From an uncultured Prevotella sp. (lineage in GTDB: Bacteria > Bacteroidota > Bacteroidia > Bacteroidales > Bacteroidaceae), in NCBI GenBank assembly GCA_947304695.1, contig CAMZBS010000003.1:1-50731 (forward strand): DNA of 50,731 bases, read 5' to 3'. Position 1 is the first letter of the stretch; each line of letters opens with the position of its first letter. A program made the translations under genes and the position numbers. Below are positions 29,547 to 38,105 of the stretch, piece by piece. The notes under the pieces were generated by a model that did no database searches, was not told where the DNA came from, and was given only the letters and a program-made list of their open reading frames with translations.

Positions 29547-31914
29547 AATAAAGGTACACGCGGAAGTTCTTAACCGAACCGGGGGCACCCTGTTCGGCGC
29601 GGGGCAGGTATTCAAGGGCGGTGACGGACTGCTCACTGCCCAGGTCGATGACTAGCAGGTGGGGGGCCTGTGCGCCTTGCTCGGTCTGCCAGTAGGTTGA
29701 TTCCTGCAGATCGTAGACCTTGTCTCCCGTGTGATTGCCGTTCTCGTCCTCTGAGTTGGCGTACTTGGTAGTCCAGGGTTCACGGCTCAGTCGCTTGCCG
29801 TCCTGGCCCTGCACGTAGATTTCTGCAATTGCCACGCGGTCGTTGTCCTTCTGTGTTGAGAGGCATTCGATGGCCAGGTAGCGGCCCTTCTGAGGAGCAT
29901 TGAACTTGATGGTCTGCCAACCGTTGCCGGCTTTGAAGGCTCCAGTCATCACAGGAGTAGCACTGTTCAGGTCGGGCTTGTCGCCAATGTTGTTGTGCTT
30001 GTTGCTCTTCTCCAGTTGGAGTTTGTTGAGTTCGGGCTGAGCCTGTCCCCAGACGATTGGCTCGCGAGGACCGACCACGTCGAGCACCACGACCTCGTTC
30101 TTGCCCTTCTTCAGCCAGCAGCCGGGAATGTAGAGCGTCTGTTGCGGGCCAATGCTCCAGATGCGTCCCATGGCATGGCCGTTCACATAGACCTGACCCT
30201 TGCCCCACGTCTCAAAGTTGAGGAACGTATCACCTACCTTCGAGAGGTTGAAGTAGCCACGATAGTAGCCACGGCCGCCCATTATCTTGGCGTCATCCTT
30301 GAATATCTCAATATACTCATTGTCTTCTGTGGCCGTTGCACGATGGAAGGCCACCAGTGCGGTTTTGTATTCATCATCAACATAGTATTGCTCCCAATCG
30401 TTCAGGGTGTAGGTGACATCGTGCTTGCCAGCCTTGGAGCTGACGGTCACGTTGCCGACAATGCCCTTGAAGTCCTTGATGGCACGGCCGAAGTTGATGC
30501 GGCCCATTGCCTCGACCACAATCACAAGAGAGGCTCCTGCCTTTGTGGGTGGGATGGTGAGGCTTTTCTCGTTCTTCACACGGTCGATCTTACCAACGTA
30601 CTTGCCGTCGACGAACACCTGTGCAAAGTCGTGGAAGTCGGCTGTGAGCACACTTGAAGTGGGCAGCTCAGGCAGCGAAGTGTAGTAGGCGGCATAGCCC
30701 CAGCCCAAGCCATGTGCCTCGAAGGTCAGGTCGTCTTGGTTGCCATCGGTGTTCAGGCCGCCATTGGCATACATTAGCGGTGCGAACTCCTTCAGCTCGA
30801 ACTTCGGCACGGTGATGATGGGCATGGGAGCCTTGGGCACGGCGGGCAACTTCTTGCCGTCGTTGTACTTCTCCATCATCTTGCGCAGTTCCCAGAACTT
30901 CGGGGTGGCAAGTCCGTACTCATTAATGGGTGCGTCGTAGTCGTAGGAGGTCACGTCGGGGGCGAAGCCGGGGCTGTTGGCACCGGCCCAGTGGCCGAAC
31001 GAGGTGCCGCCGTGGGTCATGTAGAGTGAGAACGAGATGCCCTTGCTGAGCATTTCGTCCATGCCTTCGACCATGTCCTTGGCCGGACGTGTCTCATGTC
31101 GGGCTCCCCACTTGTCGAACCATCCGCTCCAGAACTCGGAGCACATCTTGGGCGCATTGGGACGCAGCTCACCGAGGCGGCGGAACTGGTCGTCGATGTT
31201 GGCACCCGTGCCGAAGTTCATGGTCCACACCAGGTCGTCGAGGCCGTTCTTGGTGAAGTTTGAGCTCCAGTCGCACTGGAACAGTGCCACCTTGTCGCCG
31301 TAGATGCCGCGCAGGCAGTCGCGAATCTCAGAGACGTAGGGCTTGTCCTCGCCATACGATCCGTATTCGTTCTCCACCTGGATCATGATGATGGGGCCGC
31401 CGTTTTGGATGGTCAGGCCAGCAAGCTGCTCACCCACCTTCTTTTCAAAGATCTTCACTCTTTCCATGAAGTACGGGTCACGCTCGCGCAGTTTGATGTC
31501 CTTCTTCTTCAGCAGCCACCAGGGCAGACCGCCCATCTCCCATTCTGCGCACACGTAGGGGCCGGGACGCACGATGACGTACATGCCGTTTTTCTGAGCC
31601 AGGCGGCAGAACTCAGCCACATCGTTGTTGCTGGTGAAGTCGAACTCGCCCTCCTTCTGCTCATGGATGTTCCAGAAGATGTAGATGCACACGGCGTTCA
31701 TGCCCAGCGACTTACACATCTGGATGCGGTGCTCCCAGTAGGGACGCGGGATGCGAGGGTAGTGGACTTCGGCTGCCTTCACCACGAAGGGCTGGCCGTT
31801 GAGCAGGAACGTCTTGTCGCCCACGGTGAAGGTGCCGGCCTTCGGGGCTGCACTCATCATGGCAGGAGCCGCAAGAAGCAGGGCTGCCAGGGCCATTTTT
31901 CTGAATAGTTTCAT
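29545..31914 (-). CDS. GH35 beta-galactosidase with C-terminal discoidin-like domain
   Basis: 789 residues. Signal peptide MKLFRKMALAALLLAAPAMMSA. The GH35 barrel begins FTVGDKTFLLNGQPFVVKAAEVHYPRIPRPYWEHRI. The proposed acid/base Glu is in IQVENEYGSYG near residue 183. The proposed nucleophile Glu is in MCSEFWSGWFDKWG near 260. Beta-rich domains follow (GQVYVNGHAMGRIWSIGPQQTLYIPG), and residues of about 650-789 look like an F5/8 type C (discoidin) carbohydrate-binding domain. It should remove terminal beta-galactose in the periplasm or at the surface. Seven bases after the GH30 gene, so one operon. Confidence 0.93.
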   Translation of the reverse strand: MKLFRKMALAALLLAAPAMMSAAPKAGTFTVGDKTFLLNGQPFVVKAAEVHYPRIPRPYWEHRIQMCKSLGMNAVCIYIFWNIHEQKEGEFDFTSNNDVAEFCRLAQKNGMYVIVRPGPYVCAEWEMGGLPWWLLKKKDIKLRERDPYFMERVKIFEKKVGEQLAGLTIQNGGPIIMIQVENEYGSYGEDKPYVSEIRDCLRGIYGDKVALFQCDWSSNFTKNGLDDLVWTMNFGTGANIDDQFRRLGELRPNAPKMCSEFWSGWFDKWGARHETRPAKDMVEGMDEMLSKGISFSLYMTHGGTSFGHWAGANSPGFAPDVTSYDYDAPINEYGLATPKFWELRKMMEKYNDGKKLPAVPKAPMPIITVPKFELKEFAPLMYANGGLNTDGNQDDLTFEAHGLGWGYAAYYTSLPELPTSSVLTADFHDFAQVFVDGKYVGKIDRVKNEKSLTIPPTKAGASLVIVVEAMGRINFGRAIKDFKGIVGNVTVSSKAGKHDVTYTLNDWEQYYVDDEYKTALVAFHRATATEDNEYIEIFKDDAKIMGGRGYYRGYFNLSKVGDTFLNFETWGKGQVYVNGHAMGRIWSIGPQQTLYIPGCWLKKGKNEVVVLDVVGPREPIVWGQAQPELNKLQLEKSNKHNNIGDKPDLNSATPVMTGAFKAGNGWQTIKFNAPQKGRYLAIECLSTQKDNDRVAIAEIYVQGQDGKRLSREPWTTKYANSEDENGNHTGDKVYDLQESTYWQTEQGAQAPHLLVIDLGSEQSVTALEYLPRAEQGAPGSVKNFRVYLY

Positions 31915-31921
31915 AGTCGTA

Positions 31922-33445
31922 TTATAGTTGTTTGGTTATGAATGTCGTGATACTGCGCCCCGAGAGCGTCGTTGTCCCGTCGGTGGCGGGCAGCGGGCGG
32001 AGCGTCTCACCGTCGGCATCGCTGGTGCGATAGGGATACCAGGTGGTCTTCGTAGCACTGTCGCTGAAGCTCAGGCTGAAGGGCTGGTCGTCCTGGCTGT
32101 AGTTGATGGCCACCACGGCCCATGTGCCGTCCAGGTTCTTATAGGCCGAGACCATCACGCCGTAGGGGTCTTCGCGCTTGCTGCCTGTCACCTCATGGCG
32201 CACGGCTCCCGGACGAATGAAGCGGCTGTAGTTGCCCATGCACCACAGCAGTCGCGAGTCGCGCGAACGGTGCTGTCGGTCGAACACGCGGATGAGGCCG
32301 TCCTTGTAATTGCCGCCACAGGCACGCCACCAGCTCCAGCTCTCGGCATCGGCATAGCACAGGTCGTGGTGGATGACCCGGGCCACGTAGAGTCCGGTCT
32401 TCATTGTGAAGTCATAGCCGCCACCGCCGCCAATCTCCTCGTCGTTGCTCATGATGCAGATTTCGCTCTGCCAGAACTTGATGCCGTACTGTTGGCAAGC
32501 GTCGCGCAGTTCCTGACGGATGCGCTTCATGTACCTCACGGGTGTGTTAGTCCAGTAGCTGTGACCCAGAATCAGCCGGGGCACCTGTGGCGTCTCGCCC
32601 AAGTAGGTGTCGGTGCTATCGCGGGAAAACAGCGTGCGAATGGTGTTACCGCGCTCCCAGGACGTTTTGTAGATGCCCAGCAGGCAGCGCAGGTCGCTCG
32701 ACTCGTTCACCAGCAGCTCGGTGCTCACCCCCTCCTGCTGCAGGGCCTGGCTCGTGGCGCGGGCCAGACGGGCTATCTCGCGGTTGGTGGCAGGCGATCC
32801 TTCCTGCTTGGGTCCCTGCCAGTTCCAGTGGCCGTCGGGCTCGTTGACGGGACAGAGGTAGTCGAAGTGGATGCCGTCGTGCTCCTCAAGGCCCTTTACG
32901 GCCTTGGCCATGAACTGGGCAAAGTCGTCGTAGCAGTCGGCCTTCAGGTTCAGCGTGCCGTCGCGGCCAGTGTTGGTGGCCAATCCGTTTTGCGTGAACT
33001 GCACGGGCGGTGAGTTCAGGAAGGCCAGCATGTGGGGTACACCCCGCTCACGGGCCATCTTCAGGAAGCGGCGCTGCCCTTCCTGTCGGCTCCAGTCCCA
33101 TGTGCCGTCGGCCTGAAGCAGGCACTCCGTTCGCGTACCTTTATTAATATAAGAGCTGTCGCCCTGCTCACTGCTTCCAGCACCGAGGTTGAACCGCCAG
33201 AGGCTCAGTCCGATGCCCCGTGGCTGTCCCTGATGGTCGGTTTCGAGCGAGAAGAGCCAGTCGGCAATCCGCTCCTGTTCCTCTACTTCCGGCCACAGGC
33301 CGATGTTCTGCATGGACCAGGCATCGCTGGCGCCAAAATGGCGGATGGTCTGTCGCGCTTTTGCCGTCTCTACGACAAAGGTCTCGGCCAGCACTGTGTT
33401 GGCTGTGCAGGCAAAGACGAGCGCAAGAATCGTGTTGCGGGTCAT
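31922..33445 (-). CDS. GH30-family glycoside hydrolase
   Basis: 507 residues, signal peptide ending ...TANTVLA. The start ETFVVETAKARQTIRHFGASDAWSMQNIG is typical of the family's opening strand. LSLWRFNLGAGSSEQ and FLNSPPVQFTQNGLA follow. The acid/base Glu lies in YLCPVNEPDGHWNW near residue 200. The nucleophile Glu lies in KFWQSEICIMSNDEE near 325. The C-terminal beta-sandwich packs onto the barrel. Within GH30 the sequence recalls endo-beta-1,6-galactanase-like subgroups, and the GH35 partner fits a galactan target, but substrate is inference. First gene of a two-gene operon. No SusC/SusD pair is nearby. Confidence 0.88.
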   Translation of the reverse strand: MTRNTILALVFACTANTVLAETFVVETAKARQTIRHFGASDAWSMQNIGLWPEVEEQERIADWLFSLETDHQGQPRGIGLSLWRFNLGAGSSEQGDSSYINKGTRTECLLQADGTWDWSRQEGQRRFLKMARERGVPHMLAFLNSPPVQFTQNGLATNTGRDGTLNLKADCYDDFAQFMAKAVKGLEEHDGIHFDYLCPVNEPDGHWNWQGPKQEGSPATNREIARLARATSQALQQEGVSTELLVNESSDLRCLLGIYKTSWERGNTIRTLFSRDSTDTYLGETPQVPRLILGHSYWTNTPVRYMKRIRQELRDACQQYGIKFWQSEICIMSNDEEIGGGGGYDFTMKTGLYVARVIHHDLCYADAESWSWWRACGGNYKDGLIRVFDRQHRSRDSRLLWCMGNYSRFIRPGAVRHEVTGSKREDPYGVMVSAYKNLDGTWAVVAINYSQDDQPFSLSFSDSATKTTWYPYRTSDADGETLRPLPATDGTTTLSGRSITTFITKQL

Positions 33446-33475
33446 GTTTTGAAGTCTTTATAGTTTTAGTGTTTG

Positions 33476-33483
33476 CAAAGGTA
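33476..33483 (-). promoter_or_regulatory. GH30-GH35 promoter -7 box
   Basis: TACCTTTG on the minus strand (CAAAGGTA). The leader would be about 25 nt. Array D lies about 50 bp upstream of it. Confidence 0.7.
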
Positions 33484-33533
33484 CGAAAATTTTTTGAATA
33501 GCCATGATTTTCAGCCGAAAAAAAGCACTCCGC

Positions 33534-33616
33534 TAACTGAGCCTCCGTTGCGTCGTAACTGAGGCTTGGTTTGACGACAATTGAGCCTCAGTTGCAAGCT
33601 GACTGAGCCTCAGTTG
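33534..33616. repeat. 22-bp phased palindrome array D (4 units)
   Basis: Units start at 33534, 33556, 33578 and 33600: TAACTGAGCCTCCGTTG, TAACTGAGGCTTGGTTT, CAATTGAGCCTCAGTTG and TGACTGAGCCTCAGTTG. Spacing is exactly 22 bp. The array sits between the GH30 promoter and the end of the RluA-family gene. Confidence 0.9.
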
Positions 33617-33632
33617 GAAAGGCTGAAAAAGA

Positions 33633-35060
33633 CTAAAAGGGAATGGGGTTGGCAGTGAAGCTAACGCGCTGATTACTAACAGGATGCGTGAACGACAGCT
33701 GCCAGGCATGCAGGCAGAGCCTGCGGTCAGGCCGTCCGTAGAGGTTGTCGCCCACAATGGGCGTACCCAGCCCGTCCTGGTGGGCACAGTGCATGCGCAG
33801 CTGATGGGTGCGGCCCGTCTTGGGAGTCAGTACTAAGAGCGTCTGTCCGTTGCGGTGGGACAACACCTCATAGTGGGTCACAGCCTGTTTGCCGTGCAGC
33901 AGGTCGACCACCTGGCGCGGACGGTCGAGCGGGTCGGGCCGCAGTGGCAGGCTGATGATGCCGCTGCCCGTGACAATGCCGTCGACCAAGGCCACGTATT
34001 TCTTTTCCACCGTGCGCTCATAGAACTGTTGTTGCAGCAGCTTGTAAGCCTCTTCGTTGCGCGCGGCAAGGAGCAGTCCCGACGTGTCCATGTCCAGCCG
34101 GTGGGGCAGCAGCACCGTGCCGTAGCGCTCAGTGAGCAGGCTCTGCACCGAGGGTGCCCCCGTGCGGCCAGGCACCGACAGCAGTCCCGACGGCTTCTCG
34201 ACCACCACCACCGCCGCGTCCTCATAGACCACGCGCAGACGGTCGGCTCCGTTGCTCTCCGAAGACCCTGCTTCATCGGCAAAACGGCCTCCAAGCATAT
34301 ACGTCAGCACGGGCAGGCACTTGCCCCGGCAGGCCGGATAGAACCGACCGTCGTGGCGCACTTCACCCTTGGGCGAAGCCCCCATCCAGAACTCTGCAAT
34401 CTGCACGGGTCGCAGCCCGTGGCTGAAAGCATACTGCAACAGCTTCGGCGCACAGCAGTCGCCAGTACCCCCAGGCGGCAACGGGAAGCGCCGCCGTATC
34501 TTTTCCGACTGATGGTAGTCGCGCCAAATCTCTACCAAGTCCTTCGTTTCCCCCTTTGCATTCAGCATTCTGTACTGTCGGAACAGCCACAACTGCAGCT
34601 CTTCCGACATCTCCTTGCGCCTTCTTTTCAGCTCCGCCAGCCTTTCCTTCGGTTCGCTTTCCGCCTCTTCTTGTCCCGTAGGCTGCGGCACTGCCGCAGC
34701 AATCTCAGCGTTCAAGGCCGAGATGGCCCGCTCCGTCTGCTTGAAATGACCCTCCGGCTGCTGCGCGTCGAACACCGGAGGCACAAAGAACCCCCAATCG
34801 TTCCTCCCTGCCAACAGCCCCGAGTAGGCCGCCAGGAACCCCAGCGACGATTGCTGTGACCCACTGTCGCCGACGGTTTCCACCACCAGCACCCCCAGCA
34901 TCTTGCCCTTTCGGGCATCATCGGCCAGTACCGGCACGCTCTCCACATACTCCCTCACTTCAGCTGCGGCCTGTAGGCACATCTCGTGGGGCTCATAGCA
35001 GAACGGGTTGTTCAGGCTCTGAGGAATGTTGCAAGCGCTATGTAAAGGGTGAAAACACAT
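33633..35060 (-). CDS. RluA-family pseudouridine synthase with long N-terminal region
   Basis: 475 residues from the ATG at 35060. A TTG four codons upstream lies inside the -7 box and is rejected. The synthase domain occupies about residues 270-475: VVYEDAAVVVVEKPSGLLSVPG, the catalytic LLPHRLDMDTSGLLLAAR (Asp in HRLD), KKYVALVDG, LVLTPKTGRTHQLRMHCAH and GTPIVGDNLYG. The first 260 residues include a coiled-coil region (ERAISALNAEIA...ERLAELKRRRKEMSEELQLW) and Cys-containing segments (GDCCAPKLLQ, YPACRGKCLP). Large two-part RluA proteins occur in Bacteroidota. Target RNA is unknown. Confidence 0.87.
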   Translation of the reverse strand: MCFHPLHSACNIPQSLNNPFCYEPHEMCLQAAAEVREYVESVPVLADDARKGKMLGVLVVETVGDSGSQQSSLGFLAAYSGLLAGRNDWGFFVPPVFDAQQPEGHFKQTERAISALNAEIAAAVPQPTGQEEAESEPKERLAELKRRRKEMSEELQLWLFRQYRMLNAKGETKDLVEIWRDYHQSEKIRRRFPLPPGGTGDCCAPKLLQYAFSHGLRPVQIAEFWMGASPKGEVRHDGRFYPACRGKCLPVLTYMLGGRFADEAGSSESNGADRLRVVYEDAAVVVVEKPSGLLSVPGRTGAPSVQSLLTERYGTVLLPHRLDMDTSGLLLAARNEEAYKLLQQQFYERTVEKKYVALVDGIVTGSGIISLPLRPDPLDRPRQVVDLLHGKQAVTHYEVLSHRNGQTLLVLTPKTGRTHQLRMHCAHQDGLGTPIVGDNLYGRPDRRLCLHAWQLSFTHPVSNQRVSFTANPIPF

Positions 35061-35069
35061 AATTTGTCG

Positions 35070-35077
35070 CAAAAGTA
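35070..35077 (-). promoter_or_regulatory. RluA-family gene promoter -7 box
   Basis: TACTTTTG on the minus strand (CAAAAGTA). A TTG lies about 18 bp upstream (CAA near 35096). The ATG follows only 9 bases after the box, so the leader is at most a few nucleotides. Confidence 0.7.
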
Positions 35078-35120
35078 CAAATAAATCTCCGTTTCCAAGC
35101 CTTAATTCTCAATTATTTCG

Positions 35121-35128
35121 TATCTTTG
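35121..35128 (+). promoter_or_regulatory. Pectate-lyase-like gene promoter -7 box
   Basis: TATCTTTG. It covers the TTG at 35126, so translation has to begin further down; the GTG at 35165 fits. Confidence 0.7.
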
Positions 35129-35164
35129 CACCAATCATTGACTACTAAGACAAAAATCTACAAC

Positions 35165-37825
35165 GTGAAAAGAATTCTTTTGATGAGTGCACTCCTGGCA
35201 GCCGTAACAGCCGCCAACGCACAGCGAATAGACATCAACAACAGTCAGAACAAGACCGAGGACGGTTTTGAGGGATGGGTCATCAGCACCACGACAAGGG
35301 CCACCATCACCGCAGAATCAGCCCAAGGAAAGGTGACCGTTGTTGCCACCATCGACGGCCAGCAGCAGGGACGCACGCTGAAGGGCGAATGGTGGAAGGA
35401 CGGCGTGAACAAGTTTTCGAAGCTCACCAGCGATGGCGTGGGTGTCTACGGGCTCGACGCCCAGGGCAACACCCCGCAGATTCAGTCGGGAGAGACGGGC
35501 ATCAAGCTGACCATCAGCGGACTGTCGTCGGGCCAGCATTCGCTCATGGCCTATCACAACAACCCCTCCGGCTATCAAGGTCCGAAACTCGACGTCTACG
35601 TCGATGGCAACCGTGTGCTTGAAGGGGTGGAGCAGACCAACCGTGCTCAGTCACCGGGAACCAGCGGCCAGAGCTACATTCGCTTCCAGGCCACCGAGGG
35701 TCAGGACGTTGTCGTGACCTACCGTACTGTGCCCGATCCTGCTTTCGACTACACGCAGGGCTACAACACCACGTCACTCTTCCTGAACGCGCTCGTCTTC
35801 GACCGTCCCAATCCGAAGACAACGGCCGATAATCCCACCCCGACTCACACCGACGAGCATGCCGACTGTGACGGCGGACAGTGTCAGCTCAGCTGGACGG
35901 CAGCAGAAGTAGCCCGCCGTCACCACGTCTTTGTGGGCACCGACCCGCAGCAGCTCAGCGAGGTGGCCACCGTCACGGCCACCACTTATCTGCTCACGGG
36001 CATCGACGTGAGCCGCACCTACTATTGGCGCATCGACGAAGAGGATGCCGACGGCACCGTGTATGAGGGCGACACCTGGACGTTCAGGCCCCGCCGGTTG
36101 GCGTTCCCGGGCGCAGAAGGCTACGGACGCTTTGCCATTGGCGGTCGCGGAGGCGTGGTTTATCACGTAACGTCGCTTGACGACGATGTGACCGACCCAC
36201 AGCCGGGCACCTTCCGCTACGGAATCCTGCGGGTGAAAGGCCCACGTACCATTGTGTTCGACGTTGCCGGTGTCATTACCCTGAAAGGACGGCTCACCTG
36301 CAGCGACAAGTATGTGACCATTGCAGGCCAGACTGCACCGGGACGGGGCATCATGCTGCGTGGAGCTCCCTTCGGCATGCAGAGCGACGGCATCACCCGT
36401 TTCCTGCGCATGCGGCTGGGCTATCACAACGGTGAGACCGACAAGGGTCTCGACGGACTGGGCATGGCGGGCAATGACCACTCCATCATGGATCACTGCT
36501 CCATCTCCTGGACAATTGATGAGGGCTTCTCTTCGCGCGGAGCCAAGAACATCACCCTGCAGCGCACGCTTATCTCTGAAGCATTGAACGTTGCCGACCA
36601 CCCCAACTACTCCACAGGTACGGCCCACGGCTATGCCGCTACCATCGGAGGTGGAGAATACGGAGCATTGGGTTCCAGCTTCCACCACAACCTGCTGGCC
36701 CACAACGAGGGAAGAAACTGGAGTATGTCGGGCGGCTTGGATGGTGCAGGTGCCTACGACGGACACCACGACATGTTCAACAATGTGGTCTACAACTGGG
36801 GCGGACGAGCCACCGACGGTGGAACACATGAGGGTCAGTTCGTTAGCAACTACTACAAAATGGGCCCGTCGACCACGCAGAAGTTCCTGCTCAATGCGCA
36901 GATTGAAGGCACAGGCCAAGGCTCACAGGCTTACTATGTGAGCGGCAACATCCGCGAAGAACTGAGTGGGAAGAAGACTGCTGACCAGTTGAATGAGACT
37001 TATAAGTACACCCTTTCCGGCGGACAGAAGCTGGACTGGACTGTCTTCCAGAGCAAACCTTTCTTCGAGTCGTACGCCACCGTCGAGACTGCTGAGACTG
37101 CCTTCAAGACCGTGTTGAGCGACGTGGGTTGCAACCAGCCTGAACTGGACAACCACGATCAGCGCATGGTCAGCGAGACCCGGGCTGGAACGACGTCGAC
37201 CAAGGGCTGCAAGAGTGGAAAGAAGGGACTTATCGACCGTGAAACCGACGCTGAGGGCTTCGACGGCCTGAACATCATTACCGCTGAACGGCCGCAAGAC
37301 TGGGACACCGATCAGGACGGCGTACCCGACTGGTATGAGTTGGCTGCCGGTACGGATCCCTCCATTGCCAACCATAACGAGGACCGCGACCAGGACGGCT
37401 ATACCGACTTGGAGGAATACCTGAACTTCATGGCCATGCCCCACTTCGTACTGAAACCGGGCGAGGAGCGCCAGATTGACCTGAAACCCTACTTTGCAGG
37501 CTTCAGTAACCCCACGTTTATCTTCGACAACAGCATGCAGACAGACGACGGTGTGAGCTGCACCGTGACCCCACAGGGACTGATGACGGTGTCAAGTTCG
37601 CTTCGGAAATTGTGGATAAGAAGCGTTGAAGTCGAAGAAGACGGCATCCGCATGACGCGCACCTTTGCCTTCTGTCTGAGCAAAACCGAGTCGTTGGGCA
37701 TCCATTCGGCCCCCGTTCTTTCTCCCATGTCGCCCACTGCCCTCTATAGCTTGGGTGGTCAGCGCCTTCATGCCGCCCACAAAGGGCTGAACATACAGCA
37801 GGGACGAAAATTCATGAAATACTAA
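35165..37825 (+). CDS. Secreted pectate-lyase-like protein (parallel beta-helix)
   Basis: 886 residues from a GTG at 35165, chosen because the promoter lies at 35121 and because VKRILLMSALLAAVTAANAQ gives a complete signal peptide. Residues of about 20-215 form a beta-sandwich (carbohydrate-binding-like), then a fibronectin-like module (CQLSWTAAEVARRHHVFVGTDP). The lyase fold starts at LAFPGAEGYGRFAIGGRGG and runs through FDVAGVITLKG, YVTIAGQTAPGRGIMLRG, DHCSISWTIDEG, features of family PL1-type enzymes. Ca-binding-like repeats follow (DTDQDGVPDWYELAAGTDP, DRDQDGYTDLEEY). The tail LYSLGGQRLHAAHKGLNIQQ is a sorting signal. Activity on pectin is inferred. Confidence 0.85.
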   Translation: MKRILLMSALLAAVTAANAQRIDINNSQNKTEDGFEGWVISTTTRATITAESAQGKVTVVATIDGQQQGRTLKGEWWKDGVNKFSKLTSDGVGVYGLDAQGNTPQIQSGETGIKLTISGLSSGQHSLMAYHNNPSGYQGPKLDVYVDGNRVLEGVEQTNRAQSPGTSGQSYIRFQATEGQDVVVTYRTVPDPAFDYTQGYNTTSLFLNALVFDRPNPKTTADNPTPTHTDEHADCDGGQCQLSWTAAEVARRHHVFVGTDPQQLSEVATVTATTYLLTGIDVSRTYYWRIDEEDADGTVYEGDTWTFRPRRLAFPGAEGYGRFAIGGRGGVVYHVTSLDDDVTDPQPGTFRYGILRVKGPRTIVFDVAGVITLKGRLTCSDKYVTIAGQTAPGRGIMLRGAPFGMQSDGITRFLRMRLGYHNGETDKGLDGLGMAGNDHSIMDHCSISWTIDEGFSSRGAKNITLQRTLISEALNVADHPNYSTGTAHGYAATIGGGEYGALGSSFHHNLLAHNEGRNWSMSGGLDGAGAYDGHHDMFNNVVYNWGGRATDGGTHEGQFVSNYYKMGPSTTQKFLLNAQIEGTGQGSQAYYVSGNIREELSGKKTADQLNETYKYTLSGGQKLDWTVFQSKPFFESYATVETAETAFKTVLSDVGCNQPELDNHDQRMVSETRAGTTSTKGCKSGKKGLIDRETDAEGFDGLNIITAERPQDWDTDQDGVPDWYELAAGTDPSIANHNEDRDQDGYTDLEEYLNFMAMPHFVLKPGEERQIDLKPYFAGFSNPTFIFDNSMQTDDGVSCTVTPQGLMTVSSSLRKLWIRSVEVEEDGIRMTRTFAFCLSKTESLGIHSAPVLSPMSPTALYSLGGQRLHAAHKGLNIQQGRKFMKY

Positions 37826-37851
37826 TCAATAAAAAAGCAAGATGAAATAAT

Positions 37852-37880
37852 AAACGGGATGAGCCAACTCATCCCGTTTT
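37852..37880. terminator. Terminator shared by the pectate-lyase-like gene and tRNA-Leu
   Basis: Perfect 12-bp stem AAACGGGATGAG / CTCATCCCGTTT (37852-37863 with 37868-37879), 4-nt loop CCAA. T-rich on both strands' exits. Confidence 0.9.
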
Positions 37881-37882
37881 CG

Positions 37883-37964
37883 TACCCAGAGCCGGGGTCG
37901 AACCGGCACGGGTTGCCCCACTGGTGTTTGAGACCAGCGCGTCTACCGATTCCGCCATCTGGGC
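37883..37964 (-). tRNA. tRNA-Leu (anticodon CAA)
   Basis: 82 nt on the minus strand. Acceptor GCCCAGA pairs with TCTGGGT (G1-U72 wobble, then discriminator A). D-loop GCGGAATCGGTAGACGC is the leucine type. Anticodon arm CTGGT-CTCAAAC-ACCAG gives CAA. There is a long variable arm (TGGGGCAACCCGT) and the T-loop GGTTCGACCCC. CCA is not encoded. Promoter TACCTTTG is at 37978-37985. Confidence 0.96.
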
Positions 37965-37977
37965 CTTTTAAGCGGTG

Positions 37978-37985
37978 CAAAGGTA
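37978..37985 (-). promoter_or_regulatory. tRNA-Leu promoter -7 box
   Basis: TACCTTTG on the minus strand (CAAAGGTA), 13 bp ahead of the mature tRNA 5' end. Confidence 0.75.
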
Positions 37986-38105
37986 CGCATAATTTTTTTA
38001 ATTGGCAAGAGTTTGTCATAAAAAATTAAAAAATACTTGGTCAAGTCGTGGAATATGTGTATCTTAGTGGCCGCAAAAACGAGCGAAACGAATAAATCTG
38101 ATAAG

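Noticed and set aside
33633..37825. Polysaccharide utilisation locus with SusC/SusD
   Set aside because: No SusC- or SusD-like gene is found anywhere in the window, so the GH and lyase genes are not called a PUL.
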